The translations under genes and the position numbers were made by a program. From Saitoella complicata NRRL Y-17804 (Eukaryota; Ascomycota; Saitoellomycetes; Saitoellales; Saitoellaceae), in the NCBI RefSeq assembly GCF_001661265.1, contig NW_017566993.1, positions 372,001 to 436,000 on the forward strand: a stretch of 64,000 nt of DNA, read 5' to 3'. Numbering within the stretch: the stretch's first letter is position 1; the number at the start of each line of letters is the position of its first letter. The notes beneath the pieces are model-generated. The model saw only the letters and a program-made list of their open reading frames with translations. It was not told where the DNA came from and searched no databases. Below are positions 59,599 to 64,000 of this stretch, piece after piece.

Positions 59599-59926
59599 TC
59601 GTAGTCGCGTAGTCCGTTGGGGTTGTCGCGTGGGGTAGTTGTGCTGACGTCGCAGCTGTACCAGACTTGAAGGGATTGATGGAGAGTGTAAAGAGGATCG
59701 CTTATCGGGATTGGTGATTTCCGTAAAGGAGGTGAGTTCAAACTCAGGCCGGAATTGACGGCAACGCAGGCGTTTCAGGGTCGTTGACGAGGCTCGAGGG
59801 CGTGATATCCGAGGAGGCCCGTGCTCTGATGAGCTGAAGGTAAGAGCAAGACGATTGAGGAATTGTCGGATGCAAAACGAGTAGGAGTGATTCAGCTACC
59901 CAATACAGGGAACAACGTCGTGAAGA
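59599..59926. other. Intergenic, DOCK gene upstream region
   Basis: About 330 bases before the DOCK gene start (on the minus strand) and beyond the transposase relic's distal end. Should hold the DOCK promoter. I looked for a terminal inverted repeat of the transposon and could not find one. Confidence 0.4.
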
Positions 59927-60773
59927 TCATAGCATGCGTGGGTGTGTGGTCAGATTGTATGCATAAACCTTAAAGGGCCGGTGCGGCTCAACAAGCTTCA
60001 GGTCGCCGTGAACCTTCAACAAGGGCTCGCGTTCCGTCCACTGCTGCACTTCAATGAGAAGCCGAAACAAAAAGGGCTGGACGTGGAAAGCGCCAAGCGA
60101 GTTGAACATACCATAATAACGATGACCTTCGAGGCTGTGCGGGGAGCGGTCCAAGCACGGATGGTAAGATTCGACCAGGGTTCGCGCCGCGCCGTAAACG
60201 AATACGCCGGCGAATTGAATTAAGCTCGCAGGCGTTGAGGAACGGCCGACCGTTGCGGGCGCCCTGATTCGTAACAGGCTTAGCCAAGGCACCATGCATA
60301 TTAAAACCTTGTACTTGATATCGGCGAAGAAAGCGCCCAAAGTCGGTGAAACACTCACCTTCTCGTTGGCTATCTTCCCTATTATCTCCTTGTGTTGTTC
60401 CTCCATGAATGCTCGGGAATGATCCACGACGGTCAAGAGATTGCCTGTGCTGACTCCAAATGTGACCTTTGAGACACGTGTGAGCACCTTCAGCACGGGA
60501 AGAGACTGACGATCCGAGGTGAGTGACACGGTCAACCCAGGCGGAGACAAAGTAAGTCTTGTAGGGGAGAAGGGTCTCGACGTATGAAGTAACAGTCTCA
60601 TACCGCTCGTAATCACGCATCAAATCAGCGAGATTCTCCTCGAACTTCTCCTCCGGCAAGGATTTCATGCGCTCCTGCATGGTATTGAAGAAACCATCCC
60701 ATTCCTCCTTAGTGCGGAATGCACGTTTGCAGTTCGTCACCACATTCTTCTCAATGTGCCAACGACATAACAC
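59927..60773 (-). mobile_element. Mutator-like (MULE) DNA transposon relic, transposase fragment
   Basis: The minus strand from 60773 reads 'LCRWHIEKNVVTNCKRAF', then 'WDGFFNTMQERM', 'YFVSAWVDRVTHLGSSVSSR' and 'AEGAHTCLK': the C-H-x-H-like region and the 'R-x-E-x-xH-x-x-LK' block of MULE transposases. At about 60475 the match moves to another frame ('VTFGVSTGNLLTVVDHSRAF', 'MEEQHKEIIGKI'), so the copy is frameshifted. Sequence left of about 60330 is open but unlike the family. The N-terminal part, with the catalytic DDE region, is missing: the match starts abruptly at the junction with the sulfate permease. No terminal repeats or target-site duplication seen. A dead fragment. Confidence 0.82.
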
Positions 60774-61268
60774 CCGTACGGCTCACTCGGAAACAGACCC
60801 TGGAACGACCCCGGCCCTCGACACAAAATCATCGAAGACACGGATTCACGTCCCCCCCTTCGCGCCGTAATCCTCGATTTCGGCGGTGTCCCCCATCTCG
60901 ACGTAACAGGCCTCCAAAACCTCATCGACGTCCGCGCACAACTCGACCGACACGCCGGCGTCGCAGTCCCATGGCACTTCGCACAAGTCCGCAACGGGTG
61001 GATCAAACGCGCCCTCGTATCCGGTGGGTTTGGGCAAACAGAGCAACCCCGTCGTTCCGTATTCTCCGTCGCGAACGTCGGTGTGCAGAATGATCCCGTT
61101 CCCAAAGAGGCAGGAGCCCAGGATGAGGAGATTGGTGTGGATACGGATAGTGTTAGTAGTGTGGGTAAGATTGTGCCATTGTTGAGTGTTAACCGGCCGT
61201 ATTTCCATGCGGATTTGGATGAGGCGGTGAAGGCTGCTGTGTTGGAGAGTGAGGATGTGAAGGCGTAG
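60774..61268 (+). pseudogene. Sulfate permease (SulP/SLC26), C-terminal STAS fragment
   Basis: The plus-strand frame from 60774 to the stop at 61268 reads 'PYGSLGNRPWNDPGPRH', then 'LRAVILDFGGVPHLDVTGLQ', 'NLIDVRAQLDRHAGVAVPWH' and 'PYFHADLDEAVKAAV'. This is the linker and STAS domain of fungal sulfate transporters (Sul1/Sul2 type). All membrane helices, several hundred residues, are missing. The match begins at the same base where the MULE fragment begins on the other strand. The 3' end has a normal stop. So this is either a gene cut by a rearrangement or the 3' half of a gene misjoined in assembly. No other part of it lies in the window. Confidence 0.85.
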
Positions 61269-61730
61269 GAGTTGGCGTTGGCGTTGGTGGTATGATGTAA
61301 GAAAAATGGACGTCGACGTTCTTTACAGCAGCGTTGCCTTGTTGGTGTACGGGGTTGGGTGTTTTTCATGCTCTTCTTGGATTCTTTTTAGTATCACGGT
61401 TAAGGTTAATCAAAAGGCTTGACGATATTTGTCGTATCCTACCTCCACTGCACCGCCTCCTTCCTCGCCGATGCCTCTCTACATAAAGTGTACGGCACTA
61501 AATCATGATTCAATGCAACGGGGAAGAAGTCCGAATTAACGCAAGTTGTTCATTTCGTGGCCGTGTCCTATCCTATCGTATCTCGATCCTACCGTAATCC
61601 TGGGTGCCCCACTGATATCCATCCTTTCGCCCTAATCCCATCCAATTCCACCCATAAACCCGTAACCACAAAACAAAAATAAAATACTTAGAACGCCGCC
61701 ATCACTCCTTCCATTTCCATTCCCTCCTCC
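61269..61730. other. Intergenic, convergent 3' flanks
   Basis: About 460 bases of AT-richer sequence with no open frame of note. It joins the ends of the permease fragment and the Ser-rich gene. Confidence 0.45.
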
Positions 61731-62393
61731 CTAAACCCTCGACCCAACCCCACCCCCACCCCTCTCAACCCTCCTCCTAATCCTCAACACCCCCATCTTC
61801 CACCACATCCGAAACCGCGTCCACCGCTCCTTCGCATTCTCCCTCCTCCTCACCCCTGATCCAGCTCCTCCACTCCCGGGACTCGGTGGCTCGAAGTCGA
61901 AGTCGAGGAGGGGCTCGGGTGTGTGTTCACGCGGGATGGGATCGGAGGGTGGAGGAATGATTTCGTGTCGTGGTGTGTGTAGTGTAATCGACACCCTCCT
62001 CGGCCTTAAATTCAAACTACTCCCTAACCCCGAAATCGAGGTCGTCCTACTCCCTCGTTCCCTGGTAGCGTGATCCGTAGTTGTCGATGTAGTATACAGC
62101 GATGACCCCGTTCGACTCAGCGACGCAGAGACAGAAGCACTAGCGGATGATCCACTCCGCCTCCTCAACCCCTGTATCCACCCCGTCGTCGAGTTCTGCG
62201 TCTGCGCACTAACCGGCGGACTCGGCGTCGGCGTCGGTGTCGATGTCGATGTCGCGCGTTTGTGGCCCTGGGTTGACCATGCTGTTGATGCGCCTGAGTA
62301 TGCGAAGGAGTGCGTGGGACTGGAGGGTGGAGCGGGATCGATGATGATGTGTCGCGGGGATGAGCGGGAGAGGGAGACGACGCGGCGGGGCAT
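61731..62393 (-). CDS. Hypothetical basic Ser/Pro-rich protein
   Basis: Not recognised. Frame of 220 residues with ATG at 62393 (MPRRVVSLSRSSPRHI), preceded by a leader-like CCAATAACCAAGCA. The frame continues further left without another ATG. The composition is Ser/Thr/Pro/Arg-rich and low in complexity over the first 150 residues. A short conserved-looking end reads 'RRRENAKERWTRFRMWWKMG' and then 'VLRIRRRVERGGGG', which may form an amphipathic basic helix. Probably disordered with a membrane- or nucleic-acid-binding tail; that is inference from composition alone. No intron needed. Confidence 0.5.
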   Translation of the reverse strand: MPRRVVSLSRSSPRHIIIDPAPPSSPTHSFAYSGASTAWSTQGHKRATSTSTPTPTPSPPVSAQTQNSTTGWIQGLRRRSGSSASASVSASLSRTGSSLYTTSTTTDHATRERGSRTTSISGLGSSLNLRPRRVSITLHTPRHEIIPPPSDPIPREHTPEPLLDFDFEPPSPGSGGAGSGVRRRENAKERWTRFRMWWKMGVLRIRRRVERGGGGVGSRV

Positions 62394-63202
62394 TGCTTGG
62401 TTATTGGCGGGGTGTATACTGGTGACAGGTGGTTGTGGGAATGTATGCGCCACGACTTTCGAGTGTGAGAGACGCGGTTTTGGTGATGGTATGAATGCGC
62501 TCCGTTCGCAAGACTGCTGTTGTCGTACAGGAATAGGGGCCGTGTAGAGGTCGGTGAAGTAGACACGCGAAGAGCGGGATAAATGCACCGTACCGAACCC
62601 GTCAGCTGATCGCAAGATACTTCGGCTGTCGTTGCCGCGTCCTCAAAGCTTATGTATTCGTATTCGTAGTCAAGATGAATGCGCTGTCCTCAAACAGCTG
62701 TTGAGCTTTGTAAGGAAGAAGGGGGAGTCGGACTTGTGTTTGTATTCTTCTGGGTGTCGATCATGATGTTACCCCAAATCCCGCGCGAGGTGATTTCGGT
62801 AGCGGCACGTCAGTTAGGATTCGCGGGGAACATTGCACGAGCTTACATAGAGCTCATCGGGATCGGAGGAAGTGAAGGGATGGATTGAGTGAGCGATTGG
62901 GTTTTGCTCAGTGGTCCCCTACCGGTCATGATCGCGCGACACTCGAGGCAAGGAGCACCCTTCGCCGGCCGCCAGCCAGCTCGACACCGTTTGGTCACCA
63001 AACCAATTCTGCCTGCCATCAGCAGCTCGGGTCAACTCACCGCAGATCCTTCCCCCATCGAACACCGCATCGGTTTCTGGAAGCTCGAGCGCGGCCATCG
63101 ATTCCGACATGACGTCACCCGCCTCCCCCGCGGACGCGCCGCACCGCCCTGGTACGCGCACCACTCGACATGCCCGCTCGTGACTGCTGTGCACCCGTCG
63201 CG
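62394..63202. promoter_or_regulatory. Divergent upstream region, Ser-rich unknown / VPS28
   Basis: About 810 bases with both promoters. A small plus frame at 62679-62888 has a hydrophobic stretch but no homologue I recognise, so no gene is called. Confidence 0.4.
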
Positions 63203-64000
63203 ATGTCCTACTACACCGGCATCACAGAACCCGCCCGTCCAGCCTCCGCTCCCCTCCCCCTCACCGACCCCGTCAAACTCTGGACAACCCCCACCGACCG
63301 CGACCTCCACCACGACCTCGCAGAACTATACTCCCTCCTCCTCTCCCTCGAATTCCTCGAGAAAGCGTACGTACGCGACCAGGTGAGTGAGGAAGAATAC
63401 GAACGGAATTGCGTACGGCTGTTGGGGCAGTGGGGGACGTTGTTGAAGAGTGAGGCTGTGAAAGGGGCGTTTGGGGATTTGGAGGGGTTTATGGGGAAGT
63501 ATAGGGTTCGCACATCCCTCTCAGGTTAGGGATTGGCTGACGAGGGTGGGGGCGAACAGATATCTGCACCAGCCGCTGCGTACCGTATCTCCACCGGTGT
63601 CCCCGCGAGCTTTGAACACGCCCCCGCTCCTCCCGTGCCCGAAGTATCCACATCCACCCCTCAGACTTTGTCTTCTTCAAACACCGCGGGGAGTGGAGGA
63701 GGAGGAGGAGGAGGCGTACAAGGCCCAAACCCACAAAAAGTCGCGAGCGCGGTACAGAACTTCATCACTTTCCTCGACGCCCTAAAACTCTCCTACCGCG
63801 CAAAAGACCAACTCCACCCTCTGTTGTCCGACCTCATCCAATCCGTTGATGCCGTCATACCTCCTCACACTGGTGCCCAATCATCTTCCAGCACAGAAGG
63901 GGCAGAAGGCCAGGGAGGAGCAAGGCCATTTGAAGGTCGAGGCAAGATCCTGTATTGGCTAATCGAGTTAAATAAGATGAAAGCGAGTGATGAGTGTTCG
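63203..64000 (+). CDS. VPS28: ESCRT-I subunit Vps28, 3' end beyond window
   Basis: Vps28 is the ESCRT-I subunit that binds Vps23 and links to ESCRT-II on endosomes. Exon 1 is 63203-63505 (an in-frame ATG at 63170 would add 11 residues) and exon 2 begins at 63560; the 54-nt intron (GTTCGC .. GGCTGACG .. GAACAG) is in phase 0. Family marks are 'VKLWTTPTDRDLHHDLAELY', 'LLSLEFLEKAYVRDQVSEEE', then 'ISAPAAAYRISTGVPASFEH', the usual 'CPAAxxR' block with Ser-Ala in place of the cysteine. A Gly7 linker inserted before 'VASAVQNFITFLDALKLSYR' leads into the C-terminal four-helix domain ('GKILYWLIELNKMKASDE'). The frame runs open to the right edge. Confidence 0.93.

Noticed and set aside
59599-59926. 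Terminal inverted repeat of the MULE
   Set aside because: I compared this stretch with the sequence near the breakpoint and saw no matching inverted ends.
62679-62888. 69-residue frame with a hydrophobic stretch upstream of VPS28
   Set aside because: Too short, no homologue recognised, and it lies in a promoter-sized spacer.

Overview
The window is a gene-dense stretch of a filamentous-fungal-type nuclear genome, most likely a basidiomycete. The signs are very short spliceosomal introns (mostly 44-76 nt, with GT..AG ends and CTAAC/CTGAC-like branch sites), a histidine phosphatase whose N-terminus and 'GGYQYVP' motif resemble mushroom 'phosphoglycerate mutase-like' proteins, a DUF6699-type protein, and a Zn2Cys6/Fungal_trans regulator. 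Intron density is low: the 10.8 kb TOM1 gene, the 6.1 kb DOCK gene and the 3.4 kb leucyl-tRNA synthetase gene are each one uninterrupted reading frame. The class cannot be fixed from the window alone.

Layout, left to right: a partial secreted-type acid phosphatase; CTF8 (cohesion clamp loader); a charged lineage-specific protein; a DUF6699 protein; BET4 (Rab geranylgeranyltransferase alpha, whose first coding exon is just ATG) divergent from an AMA1/Cdc20-type APC/C activator; an uncharacterised multi-pass membrane protein (copy A); a GYP5-like Rab GAP divergent from the giant TOM1/HUWE1 HECT ubiquitin ligase; the second copy (B) of the membrane protein; ELP6 divergent from an RRM-like unknown; lunapark (LNP1); IMP2-type mitochondrial inner membrane peptidase; FAP7/AK6; a mitochondrial carrier; mitochondrial ribosomal protein mL54; a tartrate/D-malate dehydrogenase-like enzyme; an unknown; cytosolic LeuRS; tRNA-Gly(CCC); a carotenoid oxygenase relic; a three-finger CCCH protein; a Zn2Cys6 regulator; an eight-exon unknown with a Thr/Ser tract coded by a 9-bp minisatellite and a HEPN-like C-terminus, interrupted by an assembly gap; an MFS transporter; an SH3-containing DOCK exchange factor; a Mutator-like (MULE) transposase relic abutting a beheaded sulfate permease; a basic Ser-rich unknown; and the start of VPS28 (ESCRT-I).

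Most genes are single-copy housekeeping genes that do not form a pathway together, as is normal for a fungal chromosome arm. Themes recur: Rab and membrane traffic (BET4, GYP5-like, VPS28, lunapark), ubiquitin and cell cycle (TOM1, AMA1, CTF8), translation (LeuRS, tRNA-Gly, ELP6, mL54, FAP7) and mitochondria (IMP2, carrier, mL54). The least ordinary stretches are 40.8-41.6 kb (enzyme relic beside a tRNA), 47.1-51.3 kb (sparse region, minisatellite gene, 300-bp exact duplication round an N gap) and 59.6-61.3 kb (transposase/permease breakpoint). I found no striking new defence or mobile system. The best candidates for undescribed biology are the paralogous membrane protein pair, the duplicated helical module in the CCCH protein and the HEPN-like gene.
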